This document shows, in pieces, positions 7,050-16,266 of a stretch of DNA of 57,795 nucleotides. The notes under the pieces were generated by a model. That model was not told where the DNA came from and did no database searches. It saw only the letters and a program-made list of their open reading frames with translations. The translations under genes and the position numbers were made by a program. The DNA comes from a virus, in IMG/VR virus record IMGVR_UViG_3300031857_000216, positions 1 to 57,795 of that record; one strand, written 5' to 3'. Position 1 is the first letter of the stretch; every line of letters starts with the position of its first letter.

Positions 7050-9072
7050 TCTCCGGTTCTTGGATCAGCCTAAGCCGAACGTTCTCTGGGAATGCGGGGT
7101 TGTTTGGTACGCTTACCGAGAATCCCTCGATCTTGCGCACGATGATGTCTGTCCGCGGCTCAAGGTTGCTTGCTAGGCGAAGCAGAACAAAAGGATCGTT
7201 GATGATCAGCGCGCACCAGTCTCCGGGCCTGTAGGTGTTGACGGTCGGTGAAAGCGAGCCGTTGACGGAGATGGTGAAGTCCCCGAGCGGCGGGCGAAAC
7301 TCCGATAGGTAGCGCCTCGCATGATCGTACAGGTCGTCCTCGTCGAAGACATCGTTCTTTGATGTCTCGGCGTCAAGAAGCGGCCATCCGGCCGTCAGCA
7401 GGTCGTTTGCCGTCGCAACGGAGTACGGCTGGCTTGCATCGCTACCCAGCGTGCTGTCGTTGCCGACGACAAAGAATCTAGTTGCGGCGTCTTCGGCAGA
7501 CTCGCGAAGCTCGACGTCGTTGATGTTTCCGGGATACTCAAAGACGTAGTACTGAGCGCCATACCGCGACAGCGGCGGTGCCTCGCCTGGCGCCAGCGGC
7601 GGGTCAGGTTCGGGAAAGTCAATTGGAATAAAGACAAACGTTCTCGTGAACGAGTTTGTCATCGGGTCAAACTCGCAGTCGATGCGATACTCAAACCCAT
7701 TCAGCGCGTCCGCGTACTCATCGAGCTCGTCTCCGACGGATCGCTGCTCAAAGCCGCGAATGATCTTGTTCGTGACGTGCGTCTCTCCGCTGTAGCTTTC
7801 AGTCGAAAAGTCGATGAGCGGGTCGGCGTTTGCCGGAAACGATCCATACGTTCCATAGATTATTGACGGAGTCTTTGTTACCGTTCCGCCCACGCTGGTT
7901 GTAAGCGATGGAACCTTTACGTTGCTGTCGCTTTTAAAGATAATGATCGGATTCGGAGTCGTGAAGATCTGAGTGATTCGCCTAAGACCGTTGAAGATAA
8001 CATCGCGCCCGGAGGCATCGTCAACTCCTGCAACAACGACGTAGTCACCAACGGAGAACCCGTGAGCAACGGACGTTTGAATTGCTGCGATAAATAGCGG
8101 AAGAGGGAATATTACGTTTGTTGGATCAGACGCACCCTTCTTTACGACGCTTCTTGTGACGGATGAAACGGTTGCGGGTGCCACGTTTGCAAAGTCAAGG
8201 GCAAAGCTGATTGTGGTATCTGTTATAGCGGTAACCTCATGATAGCCGTCATACGGCGATCCCATGTTCACGACCTGCAGCGTTTGGCCAACAGACAGCT
8301 CGTGACCTGGACACGTTAGCGTCGCAACTCCGTCCGTGATCTCCCTGGCGGTGATCGTCGCGGTAAACTCCTTCGACGGCATGATCTCGTCGTTGGGAAA
8401 ATCAACGTTGATGAAGTCATTGAACATGTGCCGCATAAGGCTGCGAACGTAGTCGTAGGTGTCGACGCGAACGATGACGGTCACGCTGGTATAGGTGCCG
8501 TTTGGTATCGGGCTGCCGTTTTCATCCTCAATCTCGACTGAGAACGTCGTTGACGTCGGCGCCGGACTGGAAAGAATCGTCTTGACGCCGGAGTACCTAA
8601 AGTTTCCAGTCTCGATGAATGACACGCGCACAGGCATGCCGGCAGCAAACGCAAACTCTCCGCTCGAGATCGTTACGGCGCCAACGCCTAGGCTGCCCGA
8701 CACAACGATGGACGCGGTAAAGTCGTTGCTGTATGTCTTCCAGATGTTCCGCTTGTAGAGGTAGCTTGTAAACTCAGTACCGTTGACGGAAAGCATTCTG
8801 TCCTTGAGAGAGTACGACCGCGACCAGATGATTCCGCCCCACACGCACTCGCCGTTTCTTACGACGTACAGCGCGGTCTTGCCGGGCATCGTGTTCTCGT
8901 ATAGCGAGTAGATGTCGGTGGCGTCAACCACGGGAATCTTCCCACTGAACGTGCCGGCGCCGTTGAGGGCGCGCTCATATGACACGTCGCTGAACGGCAC
9001 CTCCTCGATGACAACGTTTGTCAAAAAGTCAGCAAGGAAGTAGCGATACTCTGCTACCGTTACCGTCGCCAT
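7030..9072 (-). CDS. minor tail protein, Gp37-like tail-tip protein
   Basis: The 680-residue protein opens with YRYFLADFLTNVVIEEVPF and SYERALNGAGTFSGKIP, the pattern of siphovirus Gp37-like (ReqiPepy6 type) tail-tip proteins. GKTALYVVRNGECVWGGIIW follows, the beta-sandwich of baseplate-hub proteins. Between about residues 225 and 420 it carries two beta modules (ATLTCPGHELSVGQTLQVV and VAHGFSVGDYVVVAGV) that recur in other structural proteins of this phage. By position it follows the Dit-like protein and probably forms the tail tip. ATG at 9072 is preceded by GGAGAACAAGC. Confidence 0.87.
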   Translation of the reverse strand: MATVTVAEYRYFLADFLTNVVIEEVPFSDVSYERALNGAGTFSGKIPVVDATDIYSLYENTMPGKTALYVVRNGECVWGGIIWSRSYSLKDRMLSVNGTEFTSYLYKRNIWKTYSNDFTASIVVSGSLGVGAVTISSGEFAFAAGMPVRVSFIETGNFRYSGVKTILSSPAPTSTTFSVEIEDENGSPIPNGTYTSVTVIVRVDTYDYVRSLMRHMFNDFINVDFPNDEIMPSKEFTATITAREITDGVATLTCPGHELSVGQTLQVVNMGSPYDGYHEVTAITDTTISFALDFANVAPATVSSVTRSVVKKGASDPTNVIFPLPLFIAAIQTSVAHGFSVGDYVVVAGVDDASGRDVIFNGLRRITQIFTTPNPIIIFKSDSNVKVPSLTTSVGGTVTKTPSIIYGTYGSFPANADPLIDFSTESYSGETHVTNKIIRGFEQRSVGDELDEYADALNGFEYRIDCEFDPMTNSFTRTFVFIPIDFPEPDPPLAPGEAPPLSRYGAQYYVFEYPGNINDVELRESAEDAATRFFVVGNDSTLGSDASQPYSVATANDLLTAGWPLLDAETSKNDVFDEDDLYDHARRYLSEFRPPLGDFTISVNGSLSPTVNTYRPGDWCALIINDPFVLLRLASNLEPRTDIIVRKIEGFSVSVPNNPAFPENVRLRLIQEPEIDKVGE

Positions 9073-9114
9073 TGCTTGTTCTCCACGTCAACTCGTCGCT
9101 TTGCCTGGCACATA

Positions 9115-10338
9115 TTATCCGATCCAACCCGACCTGTAGTACACCTTCATGGACGCCGTACCGTTTACGGTACCCTCGTCAATGAAGCTGACGACGTTTG
9201 CTCCTGCTGCAAGAGTCAACCAGTCAACGAGCGTGTCAACGCGAGCGCGAGCGCCAAGCGTGATGCCGTTGAGCGCGACCTTGCGCTCGTAGGTGTCAAT
9301 CTCAAGAAAGTCGGCGTCTCGCGTAAGCGTGCCCGACGGGCTGATCGGCGTTTCAAGAAAGTCGGACTCGTCGGCAAGAAAGCTGGCCTTGTCATCGGCG
9401 GGAATGTCGCTGACCTGAAACGTGCCCGTCAGCGTCGAGGTCACGCCGGAAAGATCAATGAAGTCGCCAACCGCAAGCGTATGATTCGCCGACGTTGTGA
9501 TCGTCACCACTCCGCCAGTCGCAACGACGCTCGTGACCGAGCGGGTCTCTGACGCGCGCAGGGTATCGGTGATTGTGAATAGCTGATCCGTCGCATCGTT
9601 GTAGATCGTGGCGGGACCCGACGTTGGCCCGGTTACCTCGATGAAGATGGGCACGCTCGTGTTGCCGACGTTCGTGATTGTTCGCTCGCCGGTCTCCGGA
9701 GTCGAGTTATTCTTGGCGGGAATGATCTGGGTGTTGTAGCCCTCGTCGTCGCTCTCGTTCCACGAGTACTTGATCGGATCCGCGGCGCGCAGGCCGATCG
9801 AGAACTCGGTTCTTCCGCGCGCGTTGATTGTCGCGATCTCCGGGCGACCGCTGAGGCGAACGTATGCCGCGCGTGTTGGGTTCTCGCGCGTCTTGAGCCA
9901 GGCTCCTGTGTAGACGAGGCTGGTGGCGCGGACGAGAGTGTCACGCGCCGCGGGCAGGTATTCGGGGTCAGGTGGAAGAATCACACCGTTGAGCGTGATC
10001 TGACGTGCCTGCCAGCGGCCGCGAGCATCATATGAGCCATCGCTCCAGCCGCGGTCAACATCGGGGATCTCTGGGTCTGGGTGAACCCACCAGCCCTCGA
10101 TGTCCGTGCACACCCAGATGACGTTGTTGTCATCGATGCGGTTGAGAGTTAGGTCACCGATGCTGACATCCTCCTGCAGCTTCATGCCGGTAAACACCGG
10201 CGGCGGGAGCGGCGTTAGCGATCGGCGTACCTTGGTATGCTCGCCGTCCTGCCCCTGCGGATCGAGGAACGCGCCGGCGCCGTACGCACCGGCGCCGTAG
10301 AGCGCCGTGCCGTACACTGGGTCGTATGGTGCTGGCAT
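9115..10338 (-). CDS. minor tail protein, distal-tail (Dit)-like
   Basis: The 407-residue protein has a Gly/Tyr/Ala-rich N-terminus (ALYGAGAYGAGAF), then the Dit-type core: VIWVCTDIEGWW, DRGWSDGSYDARGRWQARQI and LPAARDTLVRATSLVYTG, found in actinophage minor tail proteins next to the tape measure. An inserted beta module (about residues 275-325, VVTITTSANHTLAVGDFIDL then GTFQVSDI) is shared with three other virion proteins here. The C-terminus (KVALNGITLGARARVDTL) resembles the end of Dit proteins. It should form the ring joining tail tube and tip. ATG at 10338 follows AGAGGAATAGAAG. Confidence 0.85.
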   Translation of the reverse strand: MPAPYDPVYGTALYGAGAYGAGAFLDPQGQDGEHTKVRRSLTPLPPPVFTGMKLQEDVSIGDLTLNRIDDNNVIWVCTDIEGWWVHPDPEIPDVDRGWSDGSYDARGRWQARQITLNGVILPPDPEYLPAARDTLVRATSLVYTGAWLKTRENPTRAAYVRLSGRPEIATINARGRTEFSIGLRAADPIKYSWNESDDEGYNTQIIPAKNNSTPETGERTITNVGNTSVPIFIEVTGPTSGPATIYNDATDQLFTITDTLRASETRSVTSVVATGGVVTITTSANHTLAVGDFIDLSGVTSTLTGTFQVSDIPADDKASFLADESDFLETPISPSGTLTRDADFLEIDTYERKVALNGITLGARARVDTLVDWLTLAAGANVVSFIDEGTVNGTASMKVYYRSGWIG

Positions 10339-10369
10339 CTTCTATTCCTCTATGTCCTGGCTAGCTTGG

Positions 10370-11401
10370 TCAGGCGCTTGCCATGATCTCCCACGCGGTG
10401 CCGTTTGACACGAGCGTGGCCCAGGCTCCGTCCGTCGCGGGAAGAATCGCCGTGCCAGCGGAACCACCAATGCGCGGAATGACGTTTGACGCGTTGGAGA
10501 CAACGGTCTGCGCCTGGATCGTTCTAAACATAAGCTCGCGGCCCGTCCACGATGCAGCTGCCGGCAGAGTCACCGTCACCGTACCGGCGCGGTTGGCGAT
10601 GATCCAGTTGTCCGTGTCAAGAACCGTGTACGTCGCGTCCGTCGTGGTTACCGGCGCGCCACGGCCAAATGATCCGGTGATGTCAACCGTGTTTACCGGC
10701 GCCACCGTCGAGCCAACTCGCGTCTTACCGGCGAGTGCGTTCTGCGCCGTTCCCGCCATGTAGAGGTTCCACATGTTCGCCGCCGCGGCGATTCCACCGT
10801 AGAAGCCATAGTCGTTCGTGGCGCCCGTAAGCGTGGAGTCGACGTAGAAGCCATACTGATTTGTCACCGTCGCACTGGCGCCCTTCGTGCCCTGAACGGC
10901 GCGGAAGTGAATAAGGTCCGTAAGCGTGAATGATGCGTTCTGCACCGCGATCGACGTCGCGACGCCGATGGCCGCGGTGGTCACACCGGACTGAACCTCA
11001 CCGTTGGCGAACACCGCGTACGAGGTGGTCGCGCCGGAGATGTTGCGATTCACGCCGAAGTTCACCCCGGCCGCGGCGGCCGTACCGACGCTGATTGACG
11101 TGCTTGAAATGAACGCGCCGGTGATGGTAATGGTGTTGGTCGTAAGCGAGTTCGTCAGCGTCGCGCCTGAGACGCTAAGACTGCTGAGCGTGCCGATCGT
11201 CGTCAAGCTCGAGGTCACGACGGTCGCAGGAAGCGTGGTCCCAACCAGCCCGCTGGCAAGTGCCTTGGTCGCGGGAATGCTCGACGGGCTTTGGTATGTG
11301 AAGCGGACGTCGATCGCGTCAATCGCTTCGTTCAGCACTGTGCCCCAGCCGGTGTCTCCGTTGTCCGGCAGTGGTGTTGTTCCATCAATAAGTGTTGCCA
11401 T
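10370..11401 (-). CDS. tail fibre / appendage protein
   Basis: This 343-residue protein is rich in Thr, Ser, Ala and Val, with a degenerate beta-repeat region (SLTTNTITITGAFISSTSIS) typical of trimeric fibre shafts. The C-terminal 110 residues (TTTDATYTVLDTDNWIIANR, VTVTLPAAASWTGRELMF) form a module seen at the ends of many phage fibre proteins. The N-terminus DGTTPLPDNGDTGWGTVLNEAIDAID is the virion-attachment-like segment often found in fibres. It lies between tape measure and Dit genes. Shine-Dalgarno GGAG precedes the ATG at 11401. A receptor-binding role is inferred. Confidence 0.82.
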   Translation of the reverse strand: MATLIDGTTPLPDNGDTGWGTVLNEAIDAIDVRFTYQSPSSIPATKALASGLVGTTLPATVVTSSLTTIGTLSSLSVSGATLTNSLTTNTITITGAFISSTSISVGTAAAAGVNFGVNRNISGATTSYAVFANGEVQSGVTTAAIGVATSIAVQNASFTLTDLIHFRAVQGTKGASATVTNQYGFYVDSTLTGATNDYGFYGGIAAAANMWNLYMAGTAQNALAGKTRVGSTVAPVNTVDITGSFGRGAPVTTTDATYTVLDTDNWIIANRAGTVTVTLPAAASWTGRELMFRTIQAQTVVSNASNVIPRIGGSAGTAILPATDGAWATLVSNGTAWEIMASA

Positions 11402-11424
11402 TGTGTTCTCCGTTGTGAATCCTT

Positions 11425-11432
11425 ATCATAAC
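11425..11432 (-). promoter_or_regulatory. putative -10 element GTTATGAT before the fibre gene
   Basis: GTTATGAT on the minus strand sits in the 31-bp gap between the tape measure stop and the fibre gene, identical to the elements at 5836 and 15326. It could give extra transcription of the distal tail genes. Confidence 0.45.
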
Positions 11433-14400
11433 CTACGCCGCACCCTTGCGAAGCTCGAAGGCGATTTGGCGATTTACAAGTGCGGCAAGCTCGACCTCGT
11501 CCATGCCAGGCGACGGGAAGATGTTGAACGTTGCACCGGCGGCTCCGCCGGTGAACATCTTGATCATCGCCTTGTCGCGCTTCGACAGGCCGTCCGGGTC
11601 CAGCGGCTCGACGCGCTCAGGCTTGCCCGCCTCGGCGATGGTGACGAGTGCGCCGCCACGCTGCGGCATAACTGTTCCGCCGAGTGCCATTCGGAATCCG
11701 GTCGATACCGAGCCGCGCGCTGAAGGCTTGGGAGGAGTCTTACCGGAGAAGTCAATCTCCGGAATCTTTGGAATGCTCTTACCACCAACAAACGGAATCC
11801 AGCTCGGGATCGTGAAGCTCGCAATAGTGTTGTTCCAGAACTTGATGATTTGGTTGAGTGGCCACGCAAAGATCTGAAGAATGCCCTTCGCGAGGCTCGC
11901 GATGCCGTCGACCCATCCGCCAAACGCCTTCTTCATTCCGTCAAGGAATCCCTTGAAGTCTCCCGTAAGAAGCTTGAACAACGCCTTGAACACCTCGAAC
12001 GGCGTCATCATAATCTTAATGATTCCCGCAATGATGCGGATGGCGCCGCCGATGGCGTTTGCTAGGTTCGTGATCAGGTTCACAAGAATAAACTCGACAA
12101 CGGGCATGACGTACTTTGCGAACTGATCGCCAAGCCAGCCAAAGATCTCGCCAAGTTTTTGGAACACTCCGCCAAGACCATCAACACCCGGCATGACGTC
12201 CTTGATCGCCTGGTTGATAATGTCAAAGGCGTTTCTCAGCGCGCCGCCAACCGCGTCAATAAGCTTGCTGACCGCCTCGCGAAGCTTCTCGCTATTGGCG
12301 TACATCAACGCAAAGATCGCGACGGCCGCGGCGATCGCACCGATAATGATCCAAATAGGCCCTGTTGCGATTCCTAGCACACCTGCCAGTGCACCGACAC
12401 CCGTCTTTAGTAGACCAAATCCCTTACCCAAGAACTTAAGCGCGTCAAAAAGCTTGCCCACGTATCCGGCCAGTGTTAGGAATGCAAACTTACCGATGCT
12501 AAACATAAGCTGCCCGGCCTTGACGAAGGCAAGCTGCGCACCGACGAAGAGGACGATCTTCTGAATCAGCGGATTGCTAAAGATTGCCGTAAGAACGTCA
12601 AGGCCAAAGTTTAGCGCCGTAAAGAAGTTGTTGATTGACTCGCTTTCGGCAAAGATCGCGAGGAAGTCAACAAACTTATCTACGAACTCACCAAGCGCCG
12701 GCGCGCCGTCCATGAGGCGATCCATCGCGTCGCCGATTGTGGAGAAGATCCCGCTAAGCTTACCCGCGGTCTCTCCGATCGCGGGGTTGTCGCCAAGTGC
12801 GATGAACTCGTAGCCAAGCTCGCTGACAAGACCGCCGAGCGCGATTACGTTGTCGGCAACGTCGTTGAAGAACTGCTCAAGGCGGCCGCTTTGTTCAAGC
12901 CTTGCGGTGAACTCGTCAAACTTTTCCGTAGCGCCCTCAAACGCGTTGAGCAGCTTCTCTCCACCGCTACCTGGCCCGGCGGCCGCGCGACCGATGTTAC
13001 CAAGCGCCTCCCAGATGTTCCTAAACACGCGACCAAGCTGCGCGGCAACGTCACCGGACTTGTTGAACATCTCCGTAAGCTCACCGGAGGCGTTTCTTGC
13101 CTCGATCGTCTCCGCACGTGTCTTCGCAAGAACGGACAGCCAGTCCGTGAATCGGCGAATCAGCGGGTCGGCCGCGGCAACGAGCGACTGGAAGATGCTG
13201 ACGAGGTTTCCAACAAACGGCCCAAGCTTGCGAATTGTGTCAAGGTTTGTGTTCGCAATCTTGTTGAAGTTCTTTAGGTTAGCCTCAGACGTGATGATCT
13301 TTGAGAACTCGTCGGCGGTGTAGCCAAACGCGTCGCCCGTCGCCCTTAGAACCGGGATAAGAGCCGGAAAGAACTTGTCAACCATTCGCTGGATTGACGC
13401 CTCGAGCTGCGGAAACAGCTTTTCGCCGGCGGCATCGCGAAGCTCCTTGACGCGCGGCTTGAGGCTGACGATGAACTTAGCAAAGCGCTGTGCCTCCTTC
13501 GACAGCTTCTCCATTGGATCCTCGGCCGCGGCGCCACCGCTACCTCGCCCCTCACGCGCATCGTTGAGTGCCTTGTACGCCTTTGCAAGAGCGATCAGCG
13601 CCTTCTGCTGCTCCTTCTGCGCCTCGAGCAGCTGCTCCTCCGCGCTAAGCACCTCCTCGGATCCATCAATGCCCGCGGCGTTGCGGCGCTCGGTTTCCTC
13701 GGCAAGATCGGAGTTGCGGTCGATCGCGCGACGATAGTTGAGGTCAGCCTCGGCAAACGCAAGCTCGGCCTCCCGGCGTGCCCTGCTGTTTGGTGGCAGG
13801 TCCTGCACGCGGGCAAGCGTTGCGCGCGCGTCCTCAAGAGCAAGTGAGGCGCGCTGCTGGCTGATCGCCGCGTCCTCGGCCTCGAAGTTGAGCTGCTGAA
13901 GACTCTCACGAGCGGCGTCCTGCGCACGACGCAGGTTCTCAAGCGCATCGGTGACGCGCTTGTCAGCGCCCGCTACGCGCTCCTGCGCGGCGGCGTACGC
14001 CTCGAGTAGTCCCGGCATTCGGTCAACGCCGGAGCTCTTCCGTGCCTTGCCAAGAGACTTGATCGCCTCACCCATTCCGCCGAACGCGAGCTTGACGGTA
14101 AGAGCAACCTGACCAATTGCAGACAAAAGTCCCGGCAGAACGATAAGTGACGGCAGTGCAGCCGCAACCTGCGCCGTAAGAGCAACTAGGCCGCTGACAA
14201 GCGACGAGATCGCTCCGGCCGCGACTGAGATTGCCGGACCAAGGAAGTAGCCTTGGGTGACCATGCGCCTAAACGCATCAGCCGCCGCGTCCGCCTCCCT
14301 GCGGAACTGAGAAAAGTTTCTTGAGCCTCCGGAGGAGAAGCCCTTTGAGAATGCGTTTCCAAGCCTGGAGCCAAGCGACTTGGTATCAACGTCCTTGAGC

Positions 14401-14474
14401 CCGTTCTCGACGTCCTTCTGAAAGCCCGTGGTGATTGCACGGACAATGATCTGAGCCTCGCCTACAACAGCCAC
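11433..14474 (-). CDS. tail tape measure protein
   Basis: The 1,013-residue protein has the usual layout of a siphovirus tape measure: a long helical, Ala/Glu/Arg-rich region (residues 140-320, with heptad-like stretches such as ALENLRRAQDAARESLQQL), hydrophobic segments near residues 75-130 and 690-730 (GPIWIIIGAIAAAVAIFAL), and glycine-rich C-terminal parts. It is the longest gene of the tail module and follows the frameshifted chaperone pair. The start is GTG at 14474 with a near-perfect AAGGAGGTGA Shine-Dalgarno. From the known ruler relation (about 1.5 angstrom per residue) the tail would be roughly 150 nm. Confidence 0.95.
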   Translation of the reverse strand: MAVVGEAQIIVRAITTGFQKDVENGLKDVDTKSLGSRLGNAFSKGFSSGGSRNFSQFRREADAAADAFRRMVTQGYFLGPAISVAAGAISSLVSGLVALTAQVAAALPSLIVLPGLLSAIGQVALTVKLAFGGMGEAIKSLGKARKSSGVDRMPGLLEAYAAAQERVAGADKRVTDALENLRRAQDAARESLQQLNFEAEDAAISQQRASLALEDARATLARVQDLPPNSRARREAELAFAEADLNYRRAIDRNSDLAEETERRNAAGIDGSEEVLSAEEQLLEAQKEQQKALIALAKAYKALNDAREGRGSGGAAAEDPMEKLSKEAQRFAKFIVSLKPRVKELRDAAGEKLFPQLEASIQRMVDKFFPALIPVLRATGDAFGYTADEFSKIITSEANLKNFNKIANTNLDTIRKLGPFVGNLVSIFQSLVAAADPLIRRFTDWLSVLAKTRAETIEARNASGELTEMFNKSGDVAAQLGRVFRNIWEALGNIGRAAAGPGSGGEKLLNAFEGATEKFDEFTARLEQSGRLEQFFNDVADNVIALGGLVSELGYEFIALGDNPAIGETAGKLSGIFSTIGDAMDRLMDGAPALGEFVDKFVDFLAIFAESESINNFFTALNFGLDVLTAIFSNPLIQKIVLFVGAQLAFVKAGQLMFSIGKFAFLTLAGYVGKLFDALKFLGKGFGLLKTGVGALAGVLGIATGPIWIIIGAIAAAVAIFALMYANSEKLREAVSKLIDAVGGALRNAFDIINQAIKDVMPGVDGLGGVFQKLGEIFGWLGDQFAKYVMPVVEFILVNLITNLANAIGGAIRIIAGIIKIMMTPFEVFKALFKLLTGDFKGFLDGMKKAFGGWVDGIASLAKGILQIFAWPLNQIIKFWNNTIASFTIPSWIPFVGGKSIPKIPEIDFSGKTPPKPSARGSVSTGFRMALGGTVMPQRGGALVTIAEAGKPERVEPLDPDGLSKRDKAMIKMFTGGAAGATFNIFPSPGMDEVELAALVNRQIAFELRKGAA

Positions 14475-14525
14475 GTACAGTCACCTCCTTCAGCTACGTC
14501 GTAGATCATTCTACATCAGTTGGAG

Positions 14526-14990
14526 CTACCCTAGCGGGGCGTCTAGAGCCCTGCCAAAGGGTAGAGTCGCGTCGGGATTTAGGTCCGTCGGCGGAAAATA
14601 TGGCTTGGGGACGTTTGACTTCTGGAACGGGTCAATCGGCGTTGGTGCGTCGCCGATGTCGTCGTCTAGCGGCGGATCAAGATTGTCAAGGCCACGAGAC
14701 CCAGACGACGACGTCTCCATCGCGTACCGATACTCGCGACCGTACATCTTTGAGTACAGCAGGCCACGCATCTTCTCTCGTGCCTCGAGCTGCTCGCCCG
14801 TCTCCATCGACGACGTGTTCTCCTCAAACATGTAGTGAAGAACGTCGACCATGTCTGACATGCTCAGCTCCTCGAGCCGAACACCTGACATTATTGCCTT
14901 GCCGTTGACATACGGCCAGAGGTCTACTCCCCAGTCTGTGAGTCCTCTGGCCGTGTCGTAGGGCGGTTGGTGTACTGCTCCACGAGCCAA
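14526..14990 (-). CDS. tail assembly chaperone, second frame (probable -1 frameshift extension)
   Basis: This frame is open from a TTG at 14990 and overlaps the end of the first chaperone (stop at 14924) by 67 bp, in the -1 frame relative to it. The residues DLWPYVNGKAIMSGVRLEEL and MSDMVDVLHYMFEEN are typical of the T part of G/GT chaperones of actinophages. The C-terminal 60 residues are Pro/Asp-rich (DNLDPPLDDDIGDAPTPIDP). The family makes a G protein and a longer fusion by ribosomal slippage. I see no canonical X-XXY-YYZ heptamer in the overlap, so the slip site is unassigned. Independent initiation at the ATG at 14891 is possible. Confidence 0.8.
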   Translation of the reverse strand: MARGAVHQPPYDTARGLTDWGVDLWPYVNGKAIMSGVRLEELSMSDMVDVLHYMFEENTSSMETGEQLEAREKMRGLLYSKMYGREYRYAMETSSSGSRGLDNLDPPLDDDIGDAPTPIDPFQKSNVPKPYFPPTDLNPDATLPFGRALDAPLG

Positions 14991-15274
14991 CCGGTGATCT
15001 CGCCGAGAGTCTCAACGGTGACAATCGTGTCTGGGTCCTTGATCAACTTGTCAAAGTTTGCGTAGCTCTCCGGAAGAAGAACCGCCGAGAAGAACTCGTC
15101 AATAACCTCAGCGCTTGCGGCGGGGTTGTTCTCGTCGGCCGACTTGCGAACCATGTCGAGAAGCACCTTTCCTTGAAGCTCGGGACGGCAGGAGAACTCC
15201 TCGCCGTGAAGCTTGAAAACGATAGGATCTGTAAGCTTCTCGCCGCCAGTCCCAAAGTCCTTGAATCGTGTCAT
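14924..15274 (-). CDS. tail assembly chaperone, first frame (G-like)
   Basis: The 116-residue protein has the features of the first tail assembly chaperone: DPIVFKLHGEEFSCRP, LLDMVRKSADEN, and LLPESYANFDKLIKDPDTIV with VETLGEITGWLVEQYTNRPT. These are widespread in actinophage G proteins, including the phrase about the terminal residues of the tail tube. It lies immediately upstream of the tape measure, which the chaperones coat before tube assembly. The ATG at 15274 has TAGGAG. The following frame overlaps in -1. Confidence 0.88.
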   Translation of the reverse strand: MTRFKDFGTGGEKLTDPIVFKLHGEEFSCRPELQGKVLLDMVRKSADENNPAASAEVIDEFFSAVLLPESYANFDKLIKDPDTIVTVETLGEITGWLVEQYTNRPTTRPEDSQTGE

Positions 15275-15325
15275 CGTAATCTCCTAATATCTTACGAACG
15301 GTGTCGTCTGTCGCTTGCGTCTCTG

Positions 15326-15333
15326 ATCATAAC
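15326..15333 (-). promoter_or_regulatory. putative -10 element GTTATGAT before the tail chaperone genes
   Basis: GTTATGAT lies in the 81-bp gap before the first tail chaperone, directly preceded by ACTTTTCGT on the same strand. A very similar ACTTTTCGCGCG element precedes the -10 of the gene at 47566 and also occurs near 47404-47419. Confidence 0.5.
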
Positions 15334-15355
15334 ACGAAAAGTGAAGATAGTGGCT

Positions 15356-15760
15356 CTAAGTAAGCATCAACCACATGTTGTCTGAGAGGTATCTGTTCGG
15401 CCTCGTTCCAGGGTGCATAACCTCACGTGAGTAGACCACGCGTGTTCCGCGCGTGAATCTCATGACCTCGCCGCCGCCGCGGGTAATCAGGTGCGGTCGC
15501 GTGCCCTCGTGGTGAATATAGGCATGCGGAACGTACGCGCCGACGGTTACCTTCTGCCCATACGTTGCTCGCTCGTGATCGACGCGAATAGACGAGCGGA
15601 GCTGTCCGGTTCTCATCCCGGCCTGGAGAATAGCGGCGCTTTGCACGCGTACCGCCCTCGCCTTTAGGTGACGACCGAGCGTGCCGCCCGGGTTTTTCAG
15701 CGCGTAGTCCATACCCGCTGGGTAGGCTACGAAGTTTGAGAACTGAATGTCGAAGCTCAT
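15356..15760 (-). CDS. neck / head-tail joining protein, HK97 gp10-like
   Basis: The 134-residue protein resembles HK97 gp10-type tail completion proteins. The conserved core ARAVRVQSAAILQAGMRTGQLRSSI and VGAYVPHAYIHHEGTRPHLI is recognisable, with basic helix, TG.LR.S turn and the H-EGTRPH strand. It lies between the connector proteins and the tail chaperones, the usual place for this family. The ATG at 15760 overlaps the upstream gene stop by 4 bp. Confidence 0.8.
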   Translation of the reverse strand: MSFDIQFSNFVAYPAGMDYALKNPGGTLGRHLKARAVRVQSAAILQAGMRTGQLRSSIRVDHERATYGQKVTVGAYVPHAYIHHEGTRPHLITRGGGEVMRFTRGTRVVYSREVMHPGTRPNRYLSDNMWLMLT

Positions 15761-16260
15761 GGGATCGCCATCGTAAGCTGCATATTGACCGTCTGGAACC
15801 CACCCTCCGGAGACGGAATGTCAGCCGTCGCGATTACGCCAACGCCATAGCCGCCAGGCTCCCACATGTCCAGTAGATTCAATGACTGCATCAAGACGTA
15901 CGCGTCGATCGCCGAGATCTTTGCGGCGTCCTCGATCTTGTCCGCTGTCGGCGGGCGGCCGTTCTGCCCAACGGTTGGGATCTCTCTCGAGATCGACACC
16001 GTCATCACGGCGGTGCGGGCGGTGTTGCAGCGCATTGGAGCCGACGCCTGATCGCCGGGAGGGCCAAGGTAGATCTGTACAAGCGTTACAACGAGCTGCT
16101 CGCAGTCAATGGCCTGCTGGCCGACCGTCCAGTATTGGCGATTTGGCAGCGGAACGTTGTAGGAGTTGAACGTCGAGACGACGCGCTGAAGAACGCCATC
16201 GAGAAGACTGATGGCGTTGAGAGCTTCCTCGTCGACGTTGCTGATGTCTACAATTGCCAT
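15757..16260 (-). CDS. tail terminator-like / head-tail joining protein
   Basis: The 167-residue protein has no signature I can name with certainty. By position (between a connector and a gp10-like protein) it should be a tail terminator or minor neck component. It contains VVSTFNSYNVPLPNRQYWT, an acidic helix DEEALNAISLLDGVLQRV at the N-terminus, and a beta-rich centre (TAVMTVSISREIPTV), which matches tail-terminator folds in size and order. Overlaps the following gene by 4 bp. Confidence 0.65.
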   Translation of the reverse strand: MAIVDISNVDEEALNAISLLDGVLQRVVSTFNSYNVPLPNRQYWTVGQQAIDCEQLVVTLVQIYLGPPGDQASAPMRCNTARTAVMTVSISREIPTVGQNGRPPTADKIEDAAKISAIDAYVLMQSLNLLDMWEPGGYGVGVIATADIPSPEGGFQTVNMQLTMAIP

Positions 16261-16266
16261 TTGTCG

